A stretch of 64,000 bases of DNA from an uncultured Muribaculaceae bacterium (GTDB taxonomy: Bacteria > Bacteroidota > Bacteroidia > Bacteroidales > Muribaculaceae), in assembly GCA_910577585.1 (NCBI GenBank), contig CAJTNN010000013.1, positions 1 through 64,000 of the forward strand, written 5' to 3'. The notes under the pieces are model-generated. The model saw only the letters and a program-made list of their open reading frames with translations. It was not told where the DNA came from and did not search any database. Shown piece by piece: positions 42,720 to 51,007 of this stretch; positions within the stretch are counted from its first letter, which is position 1, and every line of letters begins with the position of its first letter. Position numbers and translations under genes: made by a program.

Positions 42720-43496
42720 TCATTTTCCGGCCTCCGACTCGCGCTCAAGCACGAGCTTAACCTCCTGGAAGAGCTTCGATGCAAACACAAAGTCGTTAAG
42801 ACTCTGCGACTTTGAGCGGAAGATATTCTTGTCGTTGCCTATCCAGTCGCAATGGCCCTTATTGATAAACACGATATTCTCACCTATACCCAGCACTGAG
42901 TTCATGTCGTGGGTGTTGATGACCGTGGTCATGCCATATTCATGGGTAATGTCAGAGAGAAGTTCATCAATCAGAATCGAGGTCTTCGGGTCAAGACCGG
43001 AGTTGGGCTCGTCGCAGAAAAGATACTTCGGATTCAGCGCTATGGCGCGGGCAATCGCCACACGTTTCTGCATGCCTCCCGAAATCTCCGACGGATATTT
43101 GTTGTCGGCATTCGTCAGCCCCACACGCTCGATACAGAAATGCGCCCTCTCAAGCTGCTCCTTATAACTCATCGACGAGAGCATCTTGAGCGGGAACATC
43201 ACATTGCCCAGCACCGTCTCATTGTCAAACAGAGCCGAGCCCTGGAAGAGCATTCCTATCTCGGTGCGCAGCTGACGCCGCTCATCATTGTTCATGTTGC
43301 GTATGGCGCGGCCGTCGTAAAGAATCGCACCCTCTTCGGGACGAAGCAGACCGATCAGACACTTCATGAACACCGTCTTGCCCGAACCGCTCTGACCGAT
43401 AATCAGATTTGTCTTGCCCGTCTCGAATGTGGCGTTTATATCATATAGAATCCGCTGGCCATCAAACCATTTGGATACATTTTCAGCTTTAATCAT
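42720..43496 (-). CDS. mlaF: MlaF-like ABC transporter ATPase
   Basis: MlaF drives the MCE phospholipid transporter with MlaE. The 258-aa ATPase has Walker A GQSGSGKT (34-41), the Q-loop GMLFQGSALFD typical of the Mla/Ttg2A subfamily, signature ISGGMQKR and Walker B LFCDEPNSGLD. It follows mlaE with a 56-bp gap. The substrate-binding MlaD-like gene is at 11726-12634, outside this operon. Confidence 0.93.
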   Translation of the reverse strand: MIKAENVSKWFDGQRILYDINATFETGKTNLIIGQSGSGKTVFMKCLIGLLRPEEGAILYDGRAIRNMNNDERRQLRTEIGMLFQGSALFDNETVLGNVMFPLKMLSSMSYKEQLERAHFCIERVGLTNADNKYPSEISGGMQKRVAIARAIALNPKYLFCDEPNSGLDPKTSILIDELLSDITHEYGMTTVINTHDMNSVLGIGENIVFINKGHCDWIGNDKNIFRSKSQSLNDFVFASKLFQEVKLVLERESEAGK

Positions 43497-43552
43497 CTCT
43501 TTTGTAGATTGATTCAGGTAGCCGGCTTATTTAACCCGCTACTCCATTTTTA

Positions 43553-44344
43553 TTATTGAAGCAGAAGCTTGGTGAGAATCACGTCGGCAAGCAGAATGAG
43601 TATCGAACTTGCCACCACGGCATTTGTACTCGCCTTGCCCACCTCGAGCGAACCGCCCTTCACATAATAGCCATAGAAAGCGGCTACCGACGTGATGATG
43701 TAGGCAAACACCACGGTCTTGATAATGCCATACCATACATACCATTCATTGAAGAATGACTGGATACCGAAGATATAGTTCTCCACCGTAAGCATCGTCG
43801 TGAACTCAGCTATAAGCCAGCCACCTATCAGACCGAAAAACATCGAGAAGATGCACAACACCGGCACAAACAACACGAAGCCTATTATCTTAGGCAACAC
43901 GATGAAGCAGGCCGAATTGATGCCCATAATCTCCATCGCGTCAATCTGTTCGGTGACACGCATCGTGCCTATCTCAGAGGCGATGTTACTGCCCACCTTG
44001 CCGGCAAGAATCAGACACATCATCGTGCTCGAGAACTCCAGAAGCAGAATCTCGCGTGTGGCCAGACCGGTCGAGTATGAGGGTATGAGAGGCGAAACGA
44101 TATTGATTGTCATCTGGATACATATCACAGCGCCGATAAAGAGGGATATGATAAGCACCAGCGGAATCGAATCCACACCAAGCTTATTGATTTCAAACAC
44201 TACCGATTTGAGAAATACCTTCCATTTCTCGGGCACTCTGAACACCTGCGTCATGAAGGTGCAGTATTTGCCGAATGTCTTTATTGATGATACTATCATG
44301 TCTGCAGTCAAGTATTGATTGTCGTCTTTGGGTCGGGAACTCAT
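43553..44344 (-). CDS. mlaE: MlaE-like ABC transporter permease
   Basis: MlaE is the membrane permease of the MCE lipid transporter. The 263-aa protein has five or six membrane helices and the family's conserved GKVGSNIASEIGTMRVTEQI (about 118-137). ATG 44344 is the frame start; an internal ATG at 44299 (MIVSSIKTFG) is an alternative that matches other MlaE starts better. It is the first gene of the run mlaE-mlaF-udk-lptB-CPBP-holA-EFR1-merR; a TAATTTTG -7 element is ~75 nt upstream at 44420-44427. Confidence 0.93.
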   Translation of the reverse strand: MSSRPKDDNQYLTADMIVSSIKTFGKYCTFMTQVFRVPEKWKVFLKSVVFEINKLGVDSIPLVLIISLFIGAVICIQMTINIVSPLIPSYSTGLATREILLLEFSSTMMCLILAGKVGSNIASEIGTMRVTEQIDAMEIMGINSACFIVLPKIIGFVLFVPVLCIFSMFFGLIGGWLIAEFTTMLTVENYIFGIQSFFNEWYVWYGIIKTVVFAYIITSVAAFYGYYVKGGSLEVGKASTNAVVASSILILLADVILTKLLLQ

Positions 44345-44419
44345 CGTGACTCGTCATGCCGTCAGGCGGATGCCCGGCCGCGATGGGTTCGCACAGGTGT
44401 CTTTGCAGCCACCAAAGTA

Positions 44420-44427
44420 CAAAATTA
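44420..44427 (-). promoter_or_regulatory. Probable promoter -7 element for the mlaE operon
   Basis: TAATTTTG on minus matches TAnnTTTG. The -33 position at 20-21 nt reads TTGA/ATTG (44448-44452), a partial match. Together with the gltB promoter it makes the 318-bp gap 44345-44662 a divergent promoter region with no other feature seen. Confidence 0.45.
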
Positions 44428-44565
44428 CTAAATTCTTCGCGATTGACTCAATTTTTCACCCAAAATTTCATTTTCCGATTGATTTGACACTCTATCACAC
44501 ACGCCACACACACGCCTCACACTTTGCATATTATCAACCCGATTGAGCCACAATGTCATTCTCCA

Positions 44566-44597
44566 TTTGGATATTTAAACAATTATTTGTAATTTTG
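44566..44597 (+). promoter_or_regulatory. Promoter for gltB
   Basis: TTTG (44566-44569), exactly 20 nt and TAATTTTG (44590-44597) match the Bacteroidota consensus perfectly. Transcription would start near 44604, ~60 nt before the preferred ATG. Confidence 0.65.
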
Positions 44598-44662
44598 CAT
44601 CCGATTTAGCTATCATTTTGATTCAACCACTGCTCTCCGGTTGGCAAACTGAAATTCCACTT

Positions 44663-47600
44663 ATGACAAATGACTTCCTCATCCGCAATGCAGAGTCCAA
44701 GGGCCTGTATTCATCTGATTACGAACATGATGGCTGTGGCGTAGGCCTGGTAGTGAAAATAGATGGCAGCAAGCATCATTATATCGTTGACCAAGGTCTG
44801 TCGGTGCTTGAACACATGGCACACCGCGGGGCTGAGGGTGCCGACGACAAGACCGGCGACGGCGCCGGAATAATGGTGCAGATTCCTCACGAATATATCC
44901 TTCTCAACGGCATACCGGTGCCTGAAAAGGGACGATATGGTGTCGGAATGGTTTTCCTGCCTCAGGATGAGGCCGACCGAACCCGATTCGAGGCTATCAT
45001 CGACCGTGAAATCAAGGCTCAGGGTCTATTCCTGATGCACACCCGCGATGTGCCTGTAGACTCTGACGTCCTTGGCGAGGATGCCCTCGTCACCGAGCCG
45101 CTTATCCGCCAATACTTCATCGTGGGCTGCGACAACCAGGAACGACTGGAGGGACTGCTCTACGTGATACGCAAACGCATCGAGCAACGGGTGCTCGATG
45201 CTGAGGATATCGCCGACAAGGATGCCTGCTACGTGGTGAGTCTCTCTACACGCACACTCATCTACAAGGGTATGCTCTCATCGCTGCAGCTCCGCAAATA
45301 TTTCAAAGACCTGCAGAGTCCATACTTCACAAGCGCCATAGCGCTTGTGCATTCCCGCTTCTCGACCAACACCTTCCCCACCTGGCGGCTCGCCCAGCCA
45401 TTCCGCCTGATCGGCCACAATGGCGAAATCAACACCATACGCGGCAACCGCTTCTGGATGTCGACACGCGAGGCCGTCATTCAACCCGAGAATCTTGGCG
45501 AGATGAAGAATATCGGCCAGGTGATACAACCCGGCATGAGCGACAGTGCATCGTTTGACAATGCCTTGGAATTCTTCGTACGCTCGGGCATGAGTCTGCC
45601 ACATGCGCTGGCTATGCTTGTGCCTGAAAGCATCAATGACCAGAACCCACTCTCGCGCCGTCTCAAGGCATTCTATGAGTACCACTCCATCTTCATGGCC
45701 CCGTGGGATGGCCCGGCAGCCATCATTTTCTCCGACGGACGATATGCCGGTGGCACTCTCGACCGCAACGGTCTGCGCCCGGCGCGTATGGTCATCACAA
45801 AGAACGGCGAACTCGTGATAGCCTCCGAGACCGGAGCCCTCGCCATCGAGCCCGAGAATATCGAACGCACATCGCGACTCAAACCGGGCAAGATTCTTAT
45901 GGTCGACACCGAGAAGGGTGAGATACTCATCGACCGCGACATCAAGCAGGCTCTGGCCAGCGAACACCCCTATGCCGAATGGCTCAACGAACACCGCATC
46001 GTGCTGAGCCAGCTGCGCAGCGGTCGCAAGGTGAGCCATGAGGTCGACCAGCCCCTGCGGGCCATGACCGCCTTCGGATACAACACCGAAGAGATTGAGC
46101 GCATCATCATGCCTATGGCCATGAATGGACAGGAACCCACAGCCTCGATGGGCAATGATGCCCCGCCGGCCATTCTATCGGCCATGCCGCAGCGATTCTT
46201 CAATTATTTCCGCCAGCAGTTCGCTCAGGTCACCAATCCTCCGATCGACCCGCTCCGTGAGGAACTCGTAATGTCGCTCACAAGCTATGTGGGGGCGGTG
46301 CGCAAGAATATCCTCCAGCCCTCAGCCGAGCTCTGCAATGTGGTGATGATGCCCTCGCCCATCGTGTCGGACACCGAGCTCGATATTCTGCGCCATCTGC
46401 AATATAAGGGATTCACCACACGCACCATCCCCATGACCTTCGAGGCCGAAGGGGGTGTGACTGCATTCGAATCGGCGCTCGACCATCTCTGTGCCGAGGC
46501 TGAGGATGCTGTCGACAATGGCTACAACTATATCATTCTCTCCGACCGCAATATCTCTGCACGCCATGCTCCGATTCCATCGCTGCTTGCAATGTCGGCG
46601 GTGCATCATCATCTCGTGAACCGCCGCAAGCGCTCGCAGATAGCAATCATCGTCGAGAGCGGCGAGGTGTCGGAGGTGATGCATGTGGCTCTGCTCATGG
46701 GCTTCGGCGCGAGTGCCGTAAATCCCTACATGGCATTCGCCATACTGAAGGACCTCGTCAATCAGAAGAGACTTCAGCTCGACTATGAGGGGGCCGAACA
46801 GCACTATATCAAGGCCATCAACAAGGGGATTCTGAAGATTATGTCGAAGATGGGCATATCCACCATCCGCAGCTATCGCGGCTGTGCTCTTTTTGAGGCC
46901 TTAGGGGTAAGCTCGCGTGTCTTGAGCCGATACATGGGTGGCGGCCATTCAGCCATCGAAGGAATAGAGATTGAGGATATCGCAGCCGAAGCTCTCGCGC
47001 GCCACGCGCAGGCATTCGCCTCGGCCGACGAACCCGAACCGCGCGATTTCGGCAACTACCGGTTCCGCCGCGATGGCGAGCTGCACGCATGGAATCCGCA
47101 GGTGGTGAAGGCTCTGCAGACAGCCACAAAGAATGGCGACTTCGAGGTGTTTGATAATTTCGTGGCTCTGGTTGAAGAGAAGGAGCAACCCATACTGCTA
47201 CGCGACCTTATGCGCGTGCAGAGCGACCGTGCGCCGATAAGCATCGATGATGTGGAGAGTGAGGAGTCGCTTATGCGACGCTTCTGCGCCGAGGCTATGT
47301 CGTATGGCGCCATCAGCAAGGAGGCGCATGAGGCGATTGCGATAGCCATGAATGCCATCGGAGGCATGAGCAACTGCGGCGAGGGTGGCGAAGAGGCCTA
47401 CCGTAATGCCGTGGCACCCGACGGCACATCTTCACGCAGCCGTGTGCGTCAGGTGGCTTCAGGCCGATTCGGCGTGGATGCCGAATACCTTGTCAACGCC
47501 GATGAGATTCAGATCAAGGTGGCACAAGGGGCCAAACCTGGTGAGGGTGGTCAGCTGCCCGGCTTCAAGGTTGATGAGGTAATCGCACGTATGCGCCGCT

Positions 47601-49150
47601 CGATGCCGGGCATAACACTTATCTCTCCCCCGCCCCATCACGACATCTATTCAATCGAGGACCTTGCCCAGTTGATATTCGATCTTAAGAATCTCAACCC
47701 CACAGCCCAGATAAGTGTGAAGCTTGTGGCCGAGAGCGGCGTGGGCACAATCGCCGCCGGTGTGGCCAAGGCCAAAGCCGACAAGATTCTGATCAGCGGT
47801 GCCGACGGTGGCACCGGCGCAAGCCCGGCAAGTTCGATGAAGCATGCCGGCATACCGGTCGAGATCGGACTGGCCGAGATTCAACAGACCCTCGTTGCCA
47901 ACCACCTGCGCGGCAAAGTGACACTGCAGATGGATGGGCAGCTGAAGAGTCCGCACGATGTGATTGTAGGAGCACTGCTTGGCGCCGAGGAGTTCGGTTT
48001 CGGCACAGCGGTGCTGGTGGTGCTCGGTTGCTGCATGATACGCGCATGCCACACCAACACCTGCCCCAAGGGTGTGGCCACTCAGAATCCTGAACTTCGC
48101 AAGAAATTCATCGGGCGTTCGGAATATCTGGTCAATTATTTCCGCATGATGGCGCGCGGGGTGCGCCAGCGTCTGGCCGATATGGGATATGCATCGATTG
48201 ATGAGATTACCGGACGCGCCGACCTGCTGCGCAAGAGCGACACCATCCCCGAGTCGAAGGCTTCGCGCATCGACTTCTCGCGCCTCTTCTACCTGCCTGA
48301 AGACTGGAGCAACTATCCGCTGCATCGTGTGGCCGAACAGGACCATAAACTTGATAGCGTCAAGGACCGCGCGCTGCTGCAGGTGATGTCGTCATCTATC
48401 GACAACGCTCTCCCCATCTCTCTCGGAATGCCCATTGTCAACACTGACCGCTCTGTCGGCGCCATGCTCAGCGGCTACATCGCCCGGCGATATGGCGCGG
48501 CGGGGCTGCCCGACGACACTATCAAGCTGACCTTCAACGGTTCGGCCGGACAAAGTTTCGGAGCTTTCCTCTGCCATGGCGTGACGCTGCGCCTCGAGGG
48601 TGAGGCCAACGATTATGTCGGCAAAGGTCTGTCGGGGGGGCGCATTGTGATTGTGCCACCGCAAGGCAGCACGTTCGTGCCCGAGCAGAATGTCATCGCC
48701 GGCAACACCCTGCTATATGGCGCCACTTCGGGCGAATTCTTTGCCAACGGTCGCGTAGGCGAGCGCTTCGCCGTGCGCAACAGTGGCGCGACAGCCGTCG
48801 TGGAGGGTGTGGGCGACCATGCCTGCGAGTATATGACAGGCGGACGCGTGGTGGTGCTCGGCAAAATCGGCCGTAACTTCGCCGCCGGCATGAGTGGCGG
48901 CATAGCGTATATATGGAACATCAAGGGGAATGTGGACTACTATATCAACATGGATATGGTAGAGCTCACCCTACTGCACGATGAGGATGAAATCGCCGAA
49001 CTGCGCGAGATCATCGAGCGCCACCACCGCCACACCGGCAGCCCTCTGGCAGCCCGCATGCTGGCCGACTGGGAGGCATATGTGCCGCAGTTCCTGAAAG
49101 TCTCCACTCCCGAATACAAGCGCCTGCTGCGCGAAGCACAAGGTAAATAA
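44663..49150 (+). CDS. gltB: Glutamate synthase large subunit
   Basis: GltB makes glutamate from glutamine and 2-oxoglutarate. ATG 44663 (MTNDFLIRN, 1495 aa) is preferred to the in-frame ATG 44618 because the family has a short propeptide before its catalytic Cys. Here Cys25 (HDGCGVG) would become the N-terminal nucleophile of the class II glutaminase after removal of 24 residues. The central and FMN-binding synthase domains follow, with 3Fe-4S ligands Cys1123, Cys1129 and Cys1134, then the C-terminal GXGXG domain. Domain order and length are normal. Unlike many gltBD loci, no gltD small subunit follows; a strong terminator and the opposite-strand lipB come next. Confidence 0.96.
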   Translation: MTNDFLIRNAESKGLYSSDYEHDGCGVGLVVKIDGSKHHYIVDQGLSVLEHMAHRGAEGADDKTGDGAGIMVQIPHEYILLNGIPVPEKGRYGVGMVFLPQDEADRTRFEAIIDREIKAQGLFLMHTRDVPVDSDVLGEDALVTEPLIRQYFIVGCDNQERLEGLLYVIRKRIEQRVLDAEDIADKDACYVVSLSTRTLIYKGMLSSLQLRKYFKDLQSPYFTSAIALVHSRFSTNTFPTWRLAQPFRLIGHNGEINTIRGNRFWMSTREAVIQPENLGEMKNIGQVIQPGMSDSASFDNALEFFVRSGMSLPHALAMLVPESINDQNPLSRRLKAFYEYHSIFMAPWDGPAAIIFSDGRYAGGTLDRNGLRPARMVITKNGELVIASETGALAIEPENIERTSRLKPGKILMVDTEKGEILIDRDIKQALASEHPYAEWLNEHRIVLSQLRSGRKVSHEVDQPLRAMTAFGYNTEEIERIIMPMAMNGQEPTASMGNDAPPAILSAMPQRFFNYFRQQFAQVTNPPIDPLREELVMSLTSYVGAVRKNILQPSAELCNVVMMPSPIVSDTELDILRHLQYKGFTTRTIPMTFEAEGGVTAFESALDHLCAEAEDAVDNGYNYIILSDRNISARHAPIPSLLAMSAVHHHLVNRRKRSQIAIIVESGEVSEVMHVALLMGFGASAVNPYMAFAILKDLVNQKRLQLDYEGAEQHYIKAINKGILKIMSKMGISTIRSYRGCALFEALGVSSRVLSRYMGGGHSAIEGIEIEDIAAEALARHAQAFASADEPEPRDFGNYRFRRDGELHAWNPQVVKALQTATKNGDFEVFDNFVALVEEKEQPILLRDLMRVQSDRAPISIDDVESEESLMRRFCAEAMSYGAISKEAHEAIAIAMNAIGGMSNCGEGGEEAYRNAVAPDGTSSRSRVRQVASGRFGVDAEYLVNADEIQIKVAQGAKPGEGGQLPGFKVDEVIARMRRSMPGITLISPPPHHDIYSIEDLAQLIFDLKNLNPTAQISVKLVAESGVGTIAAGVAKAKADKILISGADGGTGASPASSMKHAGIPVEIGLAEIQQTLVANHLRGKVTLQMDGQLKSPHDVIVGALLGAEEFGFGTAVLVVLGCCMIRACHTNTCPKGVATQNPELRKKFIGRSEYLVNYFRMMARGVRQRLADMGYASIDEITGRADLLRKSDTIPESKASRIDFSRLFYLPEDWSNYPLHRVAEQDHKLDSVKDRALLQVMSSSIDNALPISLGMPIVNTDRSVGAMLSGYIARRYGAAGLPDDTIKLTFNGSAGQSFGAFLCHGVTLRLEGEANDYVGKGLSGGRIVIVPPQGSTFVPEQNVIAGNTLLYGATSGEFFANGRVGERFAVRNSGATAVVEGVGDHACEYMTGGRVVVLGKIGRNFAAGMSGGIAYIWNIKGNVDYYINMDMVELTLLHDEDEIAELREIIERHHRHTGSPLAARMLADWEAYVPQFLKVSTPEYKRLLREAQGK

Positions 49151-49184
49151 CACTCTAATCTTAACCCTGATATCAAAACGCAGC

Positions 49185-49228
49185 GCAGGGTCCGGTCAAT
49201 AAATCTACGACCGGACCCTGCATTTTTT
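49185..49228 (+). terminator. Intrinsic terminator of gltB
   Basis: GCAGGGTCCGGTC (49185-49197) pairs perfectly over 13 bp with GACCGGACCCTGC (49209-49221), followed by ATTTTTTC. It lies 35 nt after the gltB stop codon. Confidence 0.9.
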
Positions 49229-49318
49229 CGTGTCACTGCATTCTATTTGATTCCATAAGTATCTCACAAATAATAGCAATACATTATTGAGAGATACTTA
49301 TTCCGCCAGCTGCTACTT

Positions 49319-50044
49319 CTATGGCAATTTGCTCGATGCGGGGATATCCTTTGCGGTGGCGTGGAGCAGTGTGAGGAGATGATGCTTGAGTTTGCCGCGC
49401 ACTTCGGATATTGAGGGGAGCTCGCGTCCGGCAGCGGCGCATTCGCGGTGCAGCGACGTCACGCCGCGGTCGGTGAAGCCACAGGGGTTGATGAGGGTGA
49501 AGGCCGAGAGGTCGGTGCTTACGTTGAGAGCGAGACCGTGCATGGTGATAAAGCGGGTGCATTTCACACCTAACGCGCATATCTTGCGCTCATCGGGAGT
49601 GCCCTTCCCTATCCAGACTCCACTGGCCCCCTCAACTCGTTGACCTATGACGCCATATTCGGCAATTGTGCGTATCACAGCCTCCTCGAGAATATCGACA
49701 TAGGCTTTGACTCCGAGGTGATGACGCTCAAGGTCGATGATGGGATACGCAACAATCTGGCCCGGGCCATGATAGGTGATGTCGCCACCGCGCTCGATGC
49801 GGATGCACTCTATGCCGCGGGCAGCGAGCATATCAGACGGGAGCAGGAGATTCTCAGCATGACCATGCTTGCCGAGTGTGAGCACCGGCTGGTGTTCGAG
49901 AAGAAGCAGATATTCAGCCGACGATGGCAGCCCGGAGCGTTTGCGCTCTACCTGCGCATCAAAGCAGGCGTGCTGCAACTCCCAGAGCGTGCGGTAGGGC
50001 TGCGGCTCATCAAACTCCATGACCAGAATCTCGCGATTATCCGC
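49319..50044 (-). CDS. lipB: Octanoyl-ACP:protein N-octanoyltransferase LipB
   Basis: LipB moves an octanoyl group from ACP to lipoate-dependent enzymes, ahead of LipA. I start it at ATG 50044 (MADNREILVMEF, 242 aa), 25 nt after lipA stops; the in-frame ATGs at 50080 and 50092 overlap lipA. Core motifs are present: RGGDITYHGPGQ (substrate loop), GVKCTRF (catalytic Lys) and NPCGF (catalytic Cys). A Pro/Lys-poor tail after residue ~205 has no recognised role. It is paired with lipA on minus. Confidence 0.94.
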   Translation of the reverse strand, partial: ADNREILVMEFDEPQPYRTLWELQHACFDAQVERKRSGLPSSAEYLLLLEHQPVLTLGKHGHAENLLLPSDMLAARGIECIRIERGGDITYHGPGQIVAYPIIDLERHHLGVKAYVDILEEAVIRTIAEYGVIGQRVEGASGVWIGKGTPDERKICALGVKCTRFITMHGLALNVSTDLSAFTLINPCGFTDRGVTSLHRECAAAGRELPSISEVRGKLKHHLLTLLHATAKDIPASSKLP

Positions 50045-50069
50045 CATGGGTTCTGAGGGGGTGATATGG

Positions 50070-50936
50070 TCAGTGCACATGTTTCTCTGCATGATAACTT
50101 GATCTCACCATCGGAGCCGACTCTACATGTCGGAAACCTTTGCCTCGCCCTATCTCGCCATATTCGGCAAACTTCTCGGGTGTAATATAGGCCTGCAGCG
50201 GATAATGCGATTTGGTGGGCTGGAGGTATTGTCCGATTGTCATGACCTCGCATCCGGCCTCGCGCAAGTCGTCCATGGTCTGTATTATCTCATCTTCACG
50301 TTCGCCGAGGCCAAGCATGATGCCACTCTTGCTGCGGATGCCGCTTTGGGCGATATGCCGGATTACATCGAGCGACATGTCGTAGGTGGCGAATGTGCGC
50401 ACCTCGGGGGTGAGACGGCGCACGGTCTCAAGATTATGCGAGATTACATCGGGACCCTCGGCTATGACCATATCCACGAGGTCCATGCGTCCTTTGAAGT
50501 CTGGAATGAGCACCTCCATCGTCACTCCGGGGCACTCCTCCTTCAGGCGTCGTATCATGCGGGCCCAATGCGATGCGCCGAGGTCGGGCAGGTCATCGCG
50601 GTCGACCGAGGTGATGACCACATGTTTCAGCTTGAGCTGACGCACTGAATTGACGATATCCTCTATCTCGCGTTCATCAAGAGGTTCGGGGCGACCGGTG
50701 ACCACGTTGCAGAAGCGGCAGTTGCGGGTGCAGATATTGCCGCCGATCATGAAGGTGGCTGTGCCATTGCCCCAGCATTCGCCACGGTTCGGACACATGC
50801 CGCTTGAGCATATGGTGTGAAGATGCTTCTCATTGAGCAACCCTACCACCTGGCTCGTCTTGAAGCCACGGGGGAGCTTTATCTTCAGCCAGTCGGGTTT
50901 GCGGCGGAAATCGGGTTTTACGTTCTCTGTATTCAT
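50070..50936 (-). CDS. lipA: Lipoyl synthase LipA
   Basis: LipA is a radical-SAM enzyme that inserts two sulfurs into octanoyl groups. The 288-aa protein has both clusters: the auxiliary site Cys43/Cys48/Cys54 and the radical-SAM CX3CX2C site Cys69/Cys73/Cys76. The C-terminal RSSYHA motif, whose Ser ligates the auxiliary cluster, is present. It precedes lipB with a 25-bp gap and completes the lipoate pathway pair. Confidence 0.97.
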   Translation of the reverse strand: MNTENVKPDFRRKPDWLKIKLPRGFKTSQVVGLLNEKHLHTICSSGMCPNRGECWGNGTATFMIGGNICTRNCRFCNVVTGRPEPLDEREIEDIVNSVRQLKLKHVVITSVDRDDLPDLGASHWARMIRRLKEECPGVTMEVLIPDFKGRMDLVDMVIAEGPDVISHNLETVRRLTPEVRTFATYDMSLDVIRHIAQSGIRSKSGIMLGLGEREDEIIQTMDDLREAGCEVMTIGQYLQPTKSHYPLQAYITPEKFAEYGEIGRGKGFRHVESAPMVRSSYHAEKHVH

Positions 50937-51007
50937 GATGTCAGATTATTTAAGGTTTGGCAGCTCTCAACATATCATTCGAAATAAAGCTGAGAGCCAT
51001 ATAATTA

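Noticed and set aside
47651..48346. 231-aa minus-strand frame opposite gltB
   Set aside because: Antisense to the conserved synthase domain and the 3Fe-4S region of GltB.
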